Below, piece by piece: positions 22,161-30,913 of a DNA stretch of 64,000 nt (within the stretch, counting starts at the first letter, position 1; every line of letters begins with the position of its first letter). The position numbers were made by a program, and so were the translations under genes. This DNA is from Bradyrhizobium sp. 1. GTDB taxonomy: Bacteria > Pseudomonadota > Alphaproteobacteria > Rhizobiales > Xanthobacteraceae. The stretch spans positions 229,299 through 293,298 of the forward strand of contig NZ_JADPJH010000037.1 in NCBI RefSeq assembly GCF_023073315.1. Direction: 5' to 3'. The notes beneath the pieces were generated by a model, which worked only from the letters and a program-made list of their open reading frames with translations, ran no database searches and was not told the DNA's origin.

Positions 22161-23765
22161 ATGTCGCTCCATTCCAGTATCGATCCGTCTTCATCTGATT
22201 TTGCGCGCAATGCCGAATCCATGCGCGGGCTCGTCGCGGATCTGCGCGAAAAGCTCGCCCAAGTCGCCGGTGGCGGCGGCGAGGCCTCGCGCAACCGCCA
22301 CACCTCGCGCGGCAAGATGCTGGCGCGCGAGCGTGTCGACCTCCTGGTCGACCCCGGCACCTCGTTCCTGGAGTTGTCGCCGCTTGCGGCCTATGGCCTC
22401 TATGGCGGCGACGTGCATTCGGCGAGCGTCGTCACCGGGGTGGGACGCATCGCGGGCCGCGAATGCGTAATCGTCGCCAACGATGCCACCATCAAGGGCG
22501 GCACCTATTACCCCATGACCGTGAAGAAGCATCTCCGCGCGCAGGACGTGGCGCGGCAGAACAATCTGCCCTGCGTCTACATGGTCGATTCCGGCGGCGC
22601 CTTCCTGCCGCTGCAGGATGAGATCTTTCCGGACGAGCGGCACTTTGGCCGCATCTTCTACAACCAGGCGCAGATGTCCTCCCAGGGCATTCCGCAGATC
22701 GCGGTCGTGATGGGCTCCTGCACCGCAGGCGGCGCCTACGTGCCGGCGATGTCGGACGAGAGCATCATCGTGCGTAATCAAGGCACCATCTTCCTCGGCG
22801 GCCCGCCGCTGGTGAAGGCCGCGACCGGCGAAGTCGTGACCGCGGAAGAGCTCGGCGGCGCCGACGTGCATTCGCGCCAGTCGGGCGTCACCGATCACTA
22901 CGCGCAGAACGATGCCCATGCGATCGGCATCGCGCGGCGCATCGTCGGCACGCTCAAGCCATCGACGCGGCCGAATCTCAACATGCATCCGCCACGTGAT
23001 CCGCTGTTCGCGGCGGAGGAGATCTACGGCGTGGTGCCGGTCGATGGCCGCAAGCCCTTTGACGTGCGCGACATCATCGCCCGTGTCGTTGATGGCTCCG
23101 AGTTCGACGAGTTCAAGAAACTCTACGGCACGACGCTGGTGTGCGGCTTCGCCCACATCTGGGGTTATCCGGTCGGCATCATCGCCAACAACGGCATTCT
23201 CTTCAGTGAAAGTTCGCTGAAGGGCGCGCATTTCATCGAGCTGTGCTGCCAGCGTGGCATTCCCCTGGTGTTCTTGCAGAACATCACCGGCTTCATGGTC
23301 GGCAAGAAGTACGAAGCTGGCGGCATCGCGCGCGACGGCGCAAAGCTCGTGACGGCGGTTGCGACCGCTTCTGTGCCGAAATTCACCGTCGTGATCGGCG
23401 GCTCCTACGGCGCCGGCAATTACGGCATGTGCGGCCGCGCCTACTCACCGCGCTTCCTCTGGATGTGGCCGAATGCGCGCATCTCGGTGATGGGCGGCGA
23501 GCAGGCCTCGATGGTGCTGAGCCAGGTCCGCCGCGACAATATCGAGGCCAAGGGCGATAGCTGGTCGAAGGATGAGGAAGAGACGTTCCGCAAGCCCATC
23601 CGCGCGCAATATGACAGCCAGGGGCATCCCTATTACGCGACCGCGCGACTGTGGGACGACGGCGTGATCGACCCCGCCGACACGCGCCTCGTGCTCGGTC
23701 TTGGCCTCTCGGCGGCGTCGAATGCGCCGATCGAACCGACGAAATTCGGCCTGTTCAGGATGTGA
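22161..23765 (+). CDS. mccB: 3-Methylcrotonyl-CoA carboxylase, carboxyltransferase (beta) subunit
   Basis: The 534-residue subunit moves CO2 from biotin to 3-methylcrotonyl-CoA, giving 3-methylglutaconyl-CoA. Both crotonase-like halves are visible: the N half with MVDSGGAFLPLQDEIFPDE and the oxyanion loop GSCTAGGAYVPAM, and the C half with LQNITGFMVGKKYE and GGSYGAGNYGMCGRAYSPRF. The DSGGAFLP segment fits MCC rather than propionyl-CoA carboxylase. It starts 24 bases after ivd and ends 4 bases before mccA. Confidence 0.95.
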   Translation: MSLHSSIDPSSSDFARNAESMRGLVADLREKLAQVAGGGGEASRNRHTSRGKMLARERVDLLVDPGTSFLELSPLAAYGLYGGDVHSASVVTGVGRIAGRECVIVANDATIKGGTYYPMTVKKHLRAQDVARQNNLPCVYMVDSGGAFLPLQDEIFPDERHFGRIFYNQAQMSSQGIPQIAVVMGSCTAGGAYVPAMSDESIIVRNQGTIFLGGPPLVKAATGEVVTAEELGGADVHSRQSGVTDHYAQNDAHAIGIARRIVGTLKPSTRPNLNMHPPRDPLFAAEEIYGVVPVDGRKPFDVRDIIARVVDGSEFDEFKKLYGTTLVCGFAHIWGYPVGIIANNGILFSESSLKGAHFIELCCQRGIPLVFLQNITGFMVGKKYEAGGIARDGAKLVTAVATASVPKFTVVIGGSYGAGNYGMCGRAYSPRFLWMWPNARISVMGGEQASMVLSQVRRDNIEAKGDSWSKDEEETFRKPIRAQYDSQGHPYYATARLWDDGVIDPADTRLVLGLGLSAASNAPIEPTKFGLFRM

Positions 23766-23769
23766 TGCG

Positions 23770-25773
23770 ATGGACCGCCAAAAACTCTACCGCCGTTTTC
23801 GCACGCTCCTGATCGCCAACCGCGGCGAGATCGCCTGCCGCATCATCCGCACCGCCCGCGCGATGGGCCTGCGCACGGTCGCGGTCTATTCCGAGGCCGA
23901 CCGCGACGCCATGCATGTCGCGCTCGCAGACGAGGCGGTGCTGCTCGGGCCCGCGCGGGCCCGCGACAGCTATCTCAATGTCGAGCGCCTGATCGAAGCC
24001 GCGCGGAAAACGGGTGCCGAGGCGGTGCATCCCGGTTACGGTTTCCTGTCGGAGAATGCAGAGTTCGCACAGGCCTGCTACGACGCCGGGCTCGTCTTCG
24101 TCGGTCCGACCGCCGACATGATGAATGCGATGGGCTCGAAGTCCGGCTCGAAAGCGCTGATGGAGAAGGCCGGCGTGCCGCTGGTGCCCGGCTATCACGG
24201 CGAAGCCCAGGACGACGCCACGCTGGCGAAGGCCGCGGACAAGGTCGGCTTTCCCATTCTGGTGAAGGCCTCTGCCGGCGGCGGTGGCCGTGGCATGCGC
24301 GTCGTACGGTCTGCAGACGAACTTGGCCCCGCGATCATCAGTGCCAAGCGGGAAGCAAAAGCCGCGTTCGGCGACGACCGCATGCTGATCGAAAAATATG
24401 TCGACAATCCCAGGCATATCGAGGTGCAGATCGTCGGCGACAGCCACGGCAATCTGCTGTCGCTGTTCGAGCGCGAATGCACCTTGCAGCGCCGGCATCA
24501 GAAGGTGATCGAGGAGGCGCCGTCGCCGACCCTGAGCCCGGCCCAGCGCGAGACGGTTTGCGCCGCCGCGCGAAAAGCGGCGGGCGCGGTGAGCTATGTC
24601 GGCGCCGGCACCATCGAGTTCGTCTCCGACGGCAAGGACGTGTTCTTCATCGAGATGAACACCCGTCTCCAGGTCGAGCATCCCGTGACCGAATTGATCA
24701 CGGGGGTTGATCTCGTCGAATGGCAGCTGCGCGTCGCCTTCGGCGAGGCGCTGCCGTTGAAGCAGGATGAGATCCGGCTCCATGGCCACGCGGTCGAGGC
24801 GCGTGTCTACGCGGAAAACCCGACCAAGAATTTCATGCCGTCGGTCGGCAAGATCTCGACCTGGCGCTTGCCGGCCGAGACGGGCGGCTTACGCATCGAT
24901 GCCGGCTATCGCGAGGGGGATACCGTCTCGCCCTACTACGACGCCATGCTCGCAAAGATGATCGCATGGGCGCCGACGCGGGATGTCGCGATCGAGCGGC
25001 TGAACCGCGGGCTTGAGGAGTCCGACGTCCGCGGCATCGTCACCAACATCCCGTTCCTCTCCGCGCTGATGACGCACCCAAAAGTGCGGACCAATGCGAT
25101 CGACACCGGCTTCATCGAGCGCGAGCTGGCGGTGCTGACTTCCGCGACGCCGGCGCCCGGCGAGCTCGAGCTCTGCGCTGCGGTCGCCGCTGTTATCAAT
25201 GACGAGCGGCAGGCCGCGCAAGCGGGCGCGAATTCGCCCTGGCAGACTTTTGGCTGGCAGCCGGTCGGCCGCCGCCAGCGCAGCTTTGCCTTCCGCGTCG
25301 GCCACGGGGGCGAGCAGAAGGTGTCGCTGTACTACGGCAGCGGCCCGTCGACGCTGGTCATTGGCGAGCGCGAGCTGGCGTTTGCCGTCGTGCCGAAGGA
25401 CGGCGGATTCGATCTGACGCTGGATGGCGTCAAATCGTCAGTCGCGGCTGTGATCACCGGCCACGAGCTTTACTTGCGCACGCGCAACGGCCGATTCGAC
25501 CTGCACTGGGTCGATCCGTTCGGCGGCGAGACCGAGGAGCAGACCGGCGCGGACAAGATCGCAGCGCCCTTGCCGGGCACGGTCGTCGCCGTGCTGGCCG
25601 AGGAGGGAGCAAAGCTCGAAAAGGGTGCGCCGATCCTCACCCTGGAAGTGATGAAGATGGAGCAGACGCTGCGCGCGCCCTATGCCGGCGTGCTGAAATC
25701 CATCAAATGCAAGGTCGGCGACATCGTGCAGGAGGGCGTCGAACTCGCCGTGGTCGAGGCTTCCGGTGAGTGA
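23770..25773 (+). CDS. mccA: 3-Methylcrotonyl-CoA carboxylase, biotin-containing (alpha) subunit
   Basis: The 667-residue protein joins a biotin carboxylase and a biotin carrier domain. LLIANRGEIACRIIRTAR opens the biotin carboxylase domain. The ATP-grasp region has KASAGGGGRGMRVV, then FIEMNTRLQVEHPVTE. The last 75 residues carry the biotinyl motif EVMKM with Lys629; Val replaces the usual Ala before MKM, which many MCC subunits tolerate. It is translated just after mccB and 1 base before hmgL. No enoyl-CoA hydratase (liuC) lies in the operon. Confidence 0.95.
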   Translation: MDRQKLYRRFRTLLIANRGEIACRIIRTARAMGLRTVAVYSEADRDAMHVALADEAVLLGPARARDSYLNVERLIEAARKTGAEAVHPGYGFLSENAEFAQACYDAGLVFVGPTADMMNAMGSKSGSKALMEKAGVPLVPGYHGEAQDDATLAKAADKVGFPILVKASAGGGGRGMRVVRSADELGPAIISAKREAKAAFGDDRMLIEKYVDNPRHIEVQIVGDSHGNLLSLFERECTLQRRHQKVIEEAPSPTLSPAQRETVCAAARKAAGAVSYVGAGTIEFVSDGKDVFFIEMNTRLQVEHPVTELITGVDLVEWQLRVAFGEALPLKQDEIRLHGHAVEARVYAENPTKNFMPSVGKISTWRLPAETGGLRIDAGYREGDTVSPYYDAMLAKMIAWAPTRDVAIERLNRGLEESDVRGIVTNIPFLSALMTHPKVRTNAIDTGFIERELAVLTSATPAPGELELCAAVAAVINDERQAAQAGANSPWQTFGWQPVGRRQRSFAFRVGHGGEQKVSLYYGSGPSTLVIGERELAFAVVPKDGGFDLTLDGVKSSVAAVITGHELYLRTRNGRFDLHWVDPFGGETEEQTGADKIAAPLPGTVVAVLAEEGAKLEKGAPILTLEVMKMEQTLRAPYAGVLKSIKCKVGDIVQEGVELAVVEASGE

Positions 25774-25774
25774 C

Positions 25775-26683
25775 ATGAGCGATCCCGTTCGCATCATCGA
25801 AATGGGGCCGCGCGACGGCCTCCAGAACGAGAAGACGCCGGTCAGTGTCGAGGCCCGCATCGCCTTCATCGAGGCGCTGGTCGGAGCTGGCCTCGATACG
25901 GTCGAGGTCGGCGCCTTCGTCTCGCCCAAGGCGATCCCGCAGATGGCAAGCTCCGACGCCGTCTTGCGCGGCGTCAGCCACGTCAAGGGTGCCGAATTCC
26001 ATGTGCTGGTGCCGAACGAGAAGGGCTATGACGCCGCGTGCGCGGCGGGCGCGAAAGTGGTGTCCGTGTTCGCTGCGGCCTCCGAGGGCTTTTCGCGCGC
26101 CAACATCAACTGCACGGTCGCGGAGTCCATCGACCGGTTCAAGCCGGTTCTCGCGCGTGCCAAGGCCGACGGGGTGAAAGTGCGCGGCTATATCTCCTGC
26201 GTGCTGGGCTGTCCGTTTGACGGCGAGATCAAGCCGAAGGCGGTTGCCGATCTCGCCAACACGCTGTGGGAGCTCGGCTGCTACGAGATATCGCTTGGCG
26301 ACACCATCGGCGTCGGCACGCCTGCTAAGGCCAAGGAAATGCTGCGCGCGGTGGCCGCCAACATTCCGGCGGCAAAACTCGCGATGCATTTCCACGACAC
26401 CTATGGGCAGGCGCTCGTCAATCTCTATGCCGGCCTCGAGGAGGGCGTCCGCGTCATCGATGCAGCCGCCGGCGGCCTCGGCGGCTGCCCCTACGCGCCG
26501 GGCGCGACAGGTAACGTCGCGACCGAGGATGTCGTCTACATGCTCGAGGGCATGGGCATCAGGACCGGTGTCGATATGGAGAAGCTGCTGGCTGCCACGA
26601 ACGTGATGAGCGGCGTGCTGGGCAAACCGCCCGTCAGCCGCGTGGCGTCCGCGCTGAATGCGAAGAAGCGGTCCGCTTCCTAG
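25775..26683 (+). CDS. hmgL: Hydroxymethylglutaryl-CoA lyase
   Basis: This enzyme splits HMG-CoA into acetoacetate and acetyl-CoA, the last step of leucine degradation. The 302-residue TIM barrel has the catalytic opening EMGPRDGLQNEK (Arg13, Asp14), the metal-binding HFHDTYGQ, and the signature cysteine loop GGLGGCPYAPGATGNVAT. ATG 25775 follows the mccA stop by one base; an overlapping GTG at 25766 is possible. It is the last gene of the operon and is followed by a palindromic repeat. Confidence 0.95.
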   Translation: MSDPVRIIEMGPRDGLQNEKTPVSVEARIAFIEALVGAGLDTVEVGAFVSPKAIPQMASSDAVLRGVSHVKGAEFHVLVPNEKGYDAACAAGAKVVSVFAAASEGFSRANINCTVAESIDRFKPVLARAKADGVKVRGYISCVLGCPFDGEIKPKAVADLANTLWELGCYEISLGDTIGVGTPAKAKEMLRAVAANIPAAKLAMHFHDTYGQALVNLYAGLEEGVRVIDAAAGGLGGCPYAPGATGNVATEDVVYMLEGMGIRTGVDMEKLLAATNVMSGVLGKPPVSRVASALNAKKRSAS

Positions 26684-26687
26684 CTTT

Positions 26688-26775
26688 GTAGGGTGGGTTA
26701 GCGAAGCGTAACCCACCACTTCTCTTTCCGCGGTGGCAAAGTTGGTGGGTTACGCCTTCGGCTAACCCACCCTAC
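26688..26775. repeat. Double-hairpin extragenic repeat
   Basis: GTAGGGTGGGTTAGC at the left and its exact complement at the right bound an 88-base unit. The inner arms (AGCGTAACCCACCA / TGGTGGGTTACGCC) form further pairs, so each half folds alone or the whole folds as one. GTAGGGTGGGTTA-type REPs occur widely in proteobacteria. It separates the convergent hmgL and DapA-family genes and could stop transcription from both. Confidence 0.75.
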
Positions 26776-26786
26776 GAGACCTTTGT

Positions 26787-27713
26787 TCAAGCCGCCTTCA
26801 GCCCGACATCCGGCAAACGTGGCCGGTTCTTGAGCGCCTTGACCATCATGGCCTCGACCTCGGCCTTCTCCTGCGGCAGCAGCGCGAGACGGGGCGGGCG
26901 GGTCAGCGCGGTGCCGCGGCCCATGATGTGCTCGCACAGCTTGATGCACTGGACGAGGTCGGGGCGCGCGTCCAGATGCAGCAGCGGCATGAACCATTCG
27001 TAGATCGGCATGGCTTCGGCAAAACGGCCCGCCTTGGCGAGGCGGAACAGCGTCTCGCCCTCGCGCGGGAAGGCGTTCGACATGCCGGAGACCCAGCCCA
27101 CGGCGCCCATGGCGATGCTCTCGACGATGACGTCGTCAAGGCCCGCGAACAGCACGAAGCGGTCGCCCACCATGTTCCTGGTGTCGATGAAGCGCCGCGT
27201 ATCGCCGGAGGAATCCTTGAAGCAGACGACGGTCTCGACGTCGGCGAGCGTGGCGAGGATGTCGGGGGTGACGTCGTTTTTGTAGATCGGCGGGTTGTTG
27301 TAGAGCATCACCGGCAGGTCGGTTGCGGTGGCAACCGCGCGAAAATGCGCGGCGGTCTCGTGCGGCTTCGACGAATAGACCAGCGCAGGCATCACCATCA
27401 CGCCGTCGATGCCAACGCGCGCGGCTTCCTTCGCCGTCTCGACCGCGAACGCCGTGGTGAATTCGGCGATGCCGCACAACACCGGCACGCGGCCGGCGGC
27501 GACGGACTTCGCCGTCTCCATGATCGCGACCTTCTCCTTGCGTTCCAGCGAGGTGTTCTCGCCGACCGAGCCGCAGACGATCAGGCCGGAGACGCCGTCG
27601 CGGATCAACCCATCCATCACCTTCGCGGTCGCGTCGATGTCGAGCGAGAGGTCGTCGTGGAATTGCGTGGTGACGGCCGGGAAGACGCCTTCCCAGGTAA
27701 CGCGGCGGCTCAT
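26787..27713 (-). CDS. DapA/NAL-family aldolase or dehydratase
   Basis: The 308-residue (beta/alpha)8 protein belongs to the dihydrodipicolinate synthase/N-acetylneuraminate lyase superfamily. The Schiff-base Lys166 sits in VVCFKDSSGD, the catalytic Tyr138 in VMLYNNPP, and a GENTSLERKE loop replaces the DapA GTTGE. It is last in a dctQ-dctM-dctP-dapA-like operon, so it probably acts on the imported carboxylate rather than in lysine synthesis. Hydroxyproline-derived or keto-sugar acids are possible substrates. GGAG precedes the ATG. Confidence 0.88.
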   Translation of the reverse strand: MSRRVTWEGVFPAVTTQFHDDLSLDIDATAKVMDGLIRDGVSGLIVCGSVGENTSLERKEKVAIMETAKSVAAGRVPVLCGIAEFTTAFAVETAKEAARVGIDGVMVMPALVYSSKPHETAAHFRAVATATDLPVMLYNNPPIYKNDVTPDILATLADVETVVCFKDSSGDTRRFIDTRNMVGDRFVLFAGLDDVIVESIAMGAVGWVSGMSNAFPREGETLFRLAKAGRFAEAMPIYEWFMPLLHLDARPDLVQCIKLCEHIMGRGTALTRPPRLALLPQEKAEVEAMMVKALKNRPRLPDVGLKAA

Positions 27714-27799
27714 GAGTTCACTCCAGGTGACTTGTGACAAGTGTATTGCCGGCGGGGGGCTGGGTCCGCCGTGCGTTGTGAAGAGGATGGCGGGCGGGA

Positions 27800-28783
27800 T
27801 CAGAGCGTCGCGCCGACCTTGCGCAGTTCGGCGAGAACGGGGGCCTTGGGCAGCCAGATCTTGTCGAACTCGGCGATGACGGCCTCGGTGTCGCCGGCCG
27901 GGACCTGGCGGATGGGGATCGGCGCGTTCTTGAAATTCTCGATCAGCGCGGGCTCGTTGGAGGCGAGCTCGTCGATCTGCGCGTCCAGCGTCGCCTTCAC
28001 GGTCTTGGCGATCAGCTCGCGGTCGGCTGCTGGCAGCGTCTGCCAGACCCGGCCCGAGACCACCGCCGCCATCGGCATGAAGACGGCGTTCATCTGCAGG
28101 ATCACTTTCGACACCTTGTCGAAGCGCTGGTTCCAAGAGAATTCGAGATCGGCCTCCAAGCCATCGACCTGGCCGTTGGCCATGGCGTCGAACACCTGTG
28201 GTGTCGGGATCGGCGTGGGCGCAGCACCCAGCGAGGAATAGAAATCGCGATAGACCGGCGTCGGATTGATGCGCAGCTTCATGCCCTTGATGTCCGCGAG
28301 CGTCGTCAAATCCTTGGACGAGAACACCGCACGCATGCCGGTGATGCCCCAGCCGAGACCGATGGTGCCGGTCTCCTGCGGCAGCACCTCGAACAGTTTT
28401 ACCGCCGCCGGATGCCGCACGAATTTTGCCACCGCCGGCGTCGAGCGGACGATATAGGGCGCATTGATCGCGGCGATGTGGGGCACGCGCGAGCCGAGCT
28501 CGGCGGCCTGGATGAAGCCCATGTCGAGCGCGCCGGACTGCAATTGCTGCATCATCGCGGGCTCGTTGCCGAGCTGGCCGGAGTGGAACACGGTCATGGT
28601 CAACCGGCCGTTGGTCGCAGCCTTGAGTTCGTCGCCGAATTTGATCGCGGCCTTGTTCCAGGAATGGCCGTTGGGCGTGATCAGGCCGAGGCGGAATTCC
28701 TTGGCCTGGGCGAGCGCCAGCGACGGCGCAAACACCGATGCGGCAGCACTGGCGGCGAGAAAGCGGCGGCGTGAAAGCGGCAT
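27800..28783 (-). CDS. TRAP transporter solute-binding protein (DctP family)
   Basis: The 327-residue periplasmic protein has a twin-arginine type leader (MPLSRRRFLAASAAASVFAP) and the DctP fold: KEFRLGLITPNGHSWNKAA, GLGWGITGMRAVFSSKDL and the ligand-contacting region IKGMKLRINPTPVYRDFYSS with the usual Arg that binds the substrate carboxylate. It lies 24 bases after dctM and 86 bases before the DapA-family gene. The ligand is expected to be an organic acid. Confidence 0.93.
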   Translation of the reverse strand: MPLSRRRFLAASAAASVFAPSLALAQAKEFRLGLITPNGHSWNKAAIKFGDELKAATNGRLTMTVFHSGQLGNEPAMMQQLQSGALDMGFIQAAELGSRVPHIAAINAPYIVRSTPAVAKFVRHPAAVKLFEVLPQETGTIGLGWGITGMRAVFSSKDLTTLADIKGMKLRINPTPVYRDFYSSLGAAPTPIPTPQVFDAMANGQVDGLEADLEFSWNQRFDKVSKVILQMNAVFMPMAAVVSGRVWQTLPAADRELIAKTVKATLDAQIDELASNEPALIENFKNAPIPIRQVPAGDTEAVIAEFDKIWLPKAPVLAELRKVGATL

Positions 28784-28807
28784 GGTCGGGCTTCCTTTTG
28801 GACGGGT

Positions 28808-30073
28808 CTATTTGATCAGGATCAGCGAGAGCGAGGGATAGAGCGAGAGCAACACCAGCAGGACGCAGGAGATGACGAAGAATGGCAGCGTCACGATGAA
28901 CATCTTGCCGGGCTTGGCGCCGGTGACGGCGGCCGCGACGAAGAAGCAGAGCCCGACCGGCGGCGACAGCAGGCCGAGCACGAGGTTGATCACCACCACG
29001 ACGCCGAAATGCCGGGGATCGATGTGATAGACATCGGTTGCGACCGGCAGCAGGATCGGCACCGTCATGATCAGTCCGGGAATGCCGTCGATCACCGTGC
29101 CGATCACCAGCAGGATGACGTTGCAGATCAGCATGAAGCTGATCGGGTCCTTGGCGGCCGTCTGGATCCACGCGGCGGTTTGCTGCGGCACCTTGCCGAA
29201 GATCAGGACCCAGGAGAACACGGCCGCGGCTGCGACCAGGAACAGCACGATCGCCGAATAGATGCCACTGCGCAGCATCATCTGCGGCAACTGCGAGAAC
29301 TCGAATTCCCTGGTCCAGTACTTTCCGACCAGAGCCGCGGCGACTGCACCGACAGCGGCGGATTCTGTCGCATTGGCGAGGCCGCCCAGAATCGTGCCGA
29401 CGATGACGATCGGGATCAGCAGGGTCGGCGATGTCCGCAGGATCGTCATGACGCGCTGGCGCGGCGTCTGATAGTCGGCGCGAGGATAATTGTAGACGTA
29501 TCCCATCAGCGCGATGACGAGGCAGAACATCACGGTGAGGATGACGCCCGGCACGATGCCGGCGATCAGCATGTCGCTGACCGAGACCTGCGCGAGCACG
29601 CTGTAGACCACGAACATCACCGAGGGCGGGATGATCGGGCCGAGCATGCCGCCATAGGCGGTCAGTCCCGCCGCGAAGGTCTTGTCGTAGCCCTTCTTCT
29701 CCATCTCCGGCACCATGATCTGGGCCATGATCGCGACCTGCGCGGTCGCGGATCCCAGGATCGAGGAGATGAACATGTTGGCGAGGATGTTGACGTAGGC
29801 GAGCCCGCCCTTGAGCGAGCCGACGAACGCCATCGCCATGTCGACGATGCGCCGTGTGATGCCCCCGCCATTCATGATCTCGCCGATCAGGATGAAGAGC
29901 GGGATGGCGATCAACCCGTAACTGTCGACGCCGCCGAACAGTTGGAGCGGATAGGACTGGAATAGCACGGGATTGCCGGACGCTGCGATGTAGACGAGGC
30001 CGGCAAGGCACAGGCAGAGCCCGATCGGCACCCCGACCAGCATGATCGCGAGAAAGGCCGCTGACGTGATCAT
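28808..30073 (-). CDS. TRAP transporter large permease (DctM family)
   Basis: The 421-residue protein has about 12 membrane helices and the DctM pattern: SYGLIAIPLFILIGEIMNGG, GSATAQVAIMAQIMVPEM, and LGPIIPPSVMFVVYSVLA. It forms the sodium-driven transport channel with the small subunit. Its ATG overlaps the dctQ stop as TGATG, so the two are translationally coupled. Confidence 0.95.
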   Translation of the reverse strand: MITSAAFLAIMLVGVPIGLCLCLAGLVYIAASGNPVLFQSYPLQLFGGVDSYGLIAIPLFILIGEIMNGGGITRRIVDMAMAFVGSLKGGLAYVNILANMFISSILGSATAQVAIMAQIMVPEMEKKGYDKTFAAGLTAYGGMLGPIIPPSVMFVVYSVLAQVSVSDMLIAGIVPGVILTVMFCLVIALMGYVYNYPRADYQTPRQRVMTILRTSPTLLIPIVIVGTILGGLANATESAAVGAVAAALVGKYWTREFEFSQLPQMMLRSGIYSAIVLFLVAAAAVFSWVLIFGKVPQQTAAWIQTAAKDPISFMLICNVILLVIGTVIDGIPGLIMTVPILLPVATDVYHIDPRHFGVVVVINLVLGLLSPPVGLCFFVAAAVTGAKPGKMFIVTLPFFVISCVLLVLLSLYPSLSLILIK

Positions 30074-30696
30074 CAATTGACCCCGTCGAGTTCGGAAAGC
30101 TGAAATCCCTTCGGCGGCGTGCGCGGAACCAGTTCCAGGTCTTCCAGCAAATTGGCGAGGCCGTGAATGGTCATCGACACCGCGAAGATCGGCAGCGTCA
30201 GATAGAGCACCCAAGTCGGCCAGTTCAGCGTCTGAGTGTGCTCGGTGTAGAGGAAGTTGAAGGTTTCGGCGGCGAGCTTGCGTCCGTCGAAGCCGGCGCG
30301 CGCGAGCCCGATCGGGTCCATCCAGAGCATGCAGGTGATGATCAGGGCGACGCCGAACACGACGACGAGGACGGTCGAAATCACCTTTGCGATCTTCTGG
30401 TGCCGCAGTGAGAGACGCTCCGTCAGCATCGTCACCGCGAAATCGAGCCGCAGCCGTGTCATCGCGGAGGCGCCGACGAAAGTCAGCCAGACCACGCAAT
30501 AGACCGCGGATTCGTCGATCCAGTAGATCGGAAAGTGCGCGTAGCGGGTGACGACATTCACCAGGATCAGGCCGGTGAGCAGGTACATCAGGCCCATCAG
30601 CGCGATGCGCTCGACGGCGAGCAGGGCACTGGACGCACAGATGACCATGCGTCGAACGCTGAACGCACGCGTGGCCGGCATCGTCTGCTCGATCAT
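30073..30696 (-). CDS. TRAP transporter small permease (DctQ family)
   Basis: The 207-residue protein has four membrane helices, with the DctQ motif FPIYWIDESAVYCVVWLTFVGAS and RLRLDFAVTMLTERL after it. ATG 30696 is used; a TTG 15 bases upstream is possible. It is the first gene of the operon and faces the GntR regulator across 217 bases containing a strong palindrome. Confidence 0.92.
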   Translation of the reverse strand: MIEQTMPATRAFSVRRMVICASSALLAVERIALMGLMYLLTGLILVNVVTRYAHFPIYWIDESAVYCVVWLTFVGASAMTRLRLDFAVTMLTERLSLRHQKIAKVISTVLVVVFGVALIITCMLWMDPIGLARAGFDGRKLAAETFNFLYTEHTQTLNWPTWVLYLTLPIFAVSMTIHGLANLLEDLELVPRTPPKGFQLSELDGVN

Positions 30697-30737
30697 GAAA
30701 GAGGGCCCCAACCCCGGAAATTTATCGTGCTATCGTC

Positions 30738-30758
30738 AAATGTATAATTTATACATTT
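30738..30758. promoter_or_regulatory. Perfect palindrome, probable GntR operator
   Basis: AAATGTATAA and TTATACATTT are exact complements around a single T, in an otherwise GC-rich genome. It lies 42 bases upstream of the dctQ start and 156 upstream of the gntR start. The ATGTAT/ATACAT core resembles FCD-type GntR operators, and position suggests control of both divergent genes. Confidence 0.75.
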
Positions 30759-30913
30759 TTGGTGTCAAACGGAGATTGCGGTCATTTCGGCGGCAGGACG
30801 CGCGTTTGCTGGGCAGCGGGCTTGTGTGGCTATTCGGCTTTTGCCGGGCGCCCCACCATGCAAGAGAGAGACCGCTTCGCGCCGATGAGTCGGGAAGGAC
30901 AACGGAAGGTCAG

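Noticed and set aside
26787..30011. A 1074-codon open frame on the minus strand covering three genes
   Set aside because: Only its C-terminal part is a real protein (DapA family). The rest is an out-of-frame shadow of dctP and dctM, which have their own starts, ribosome-binding sites and family motifs.
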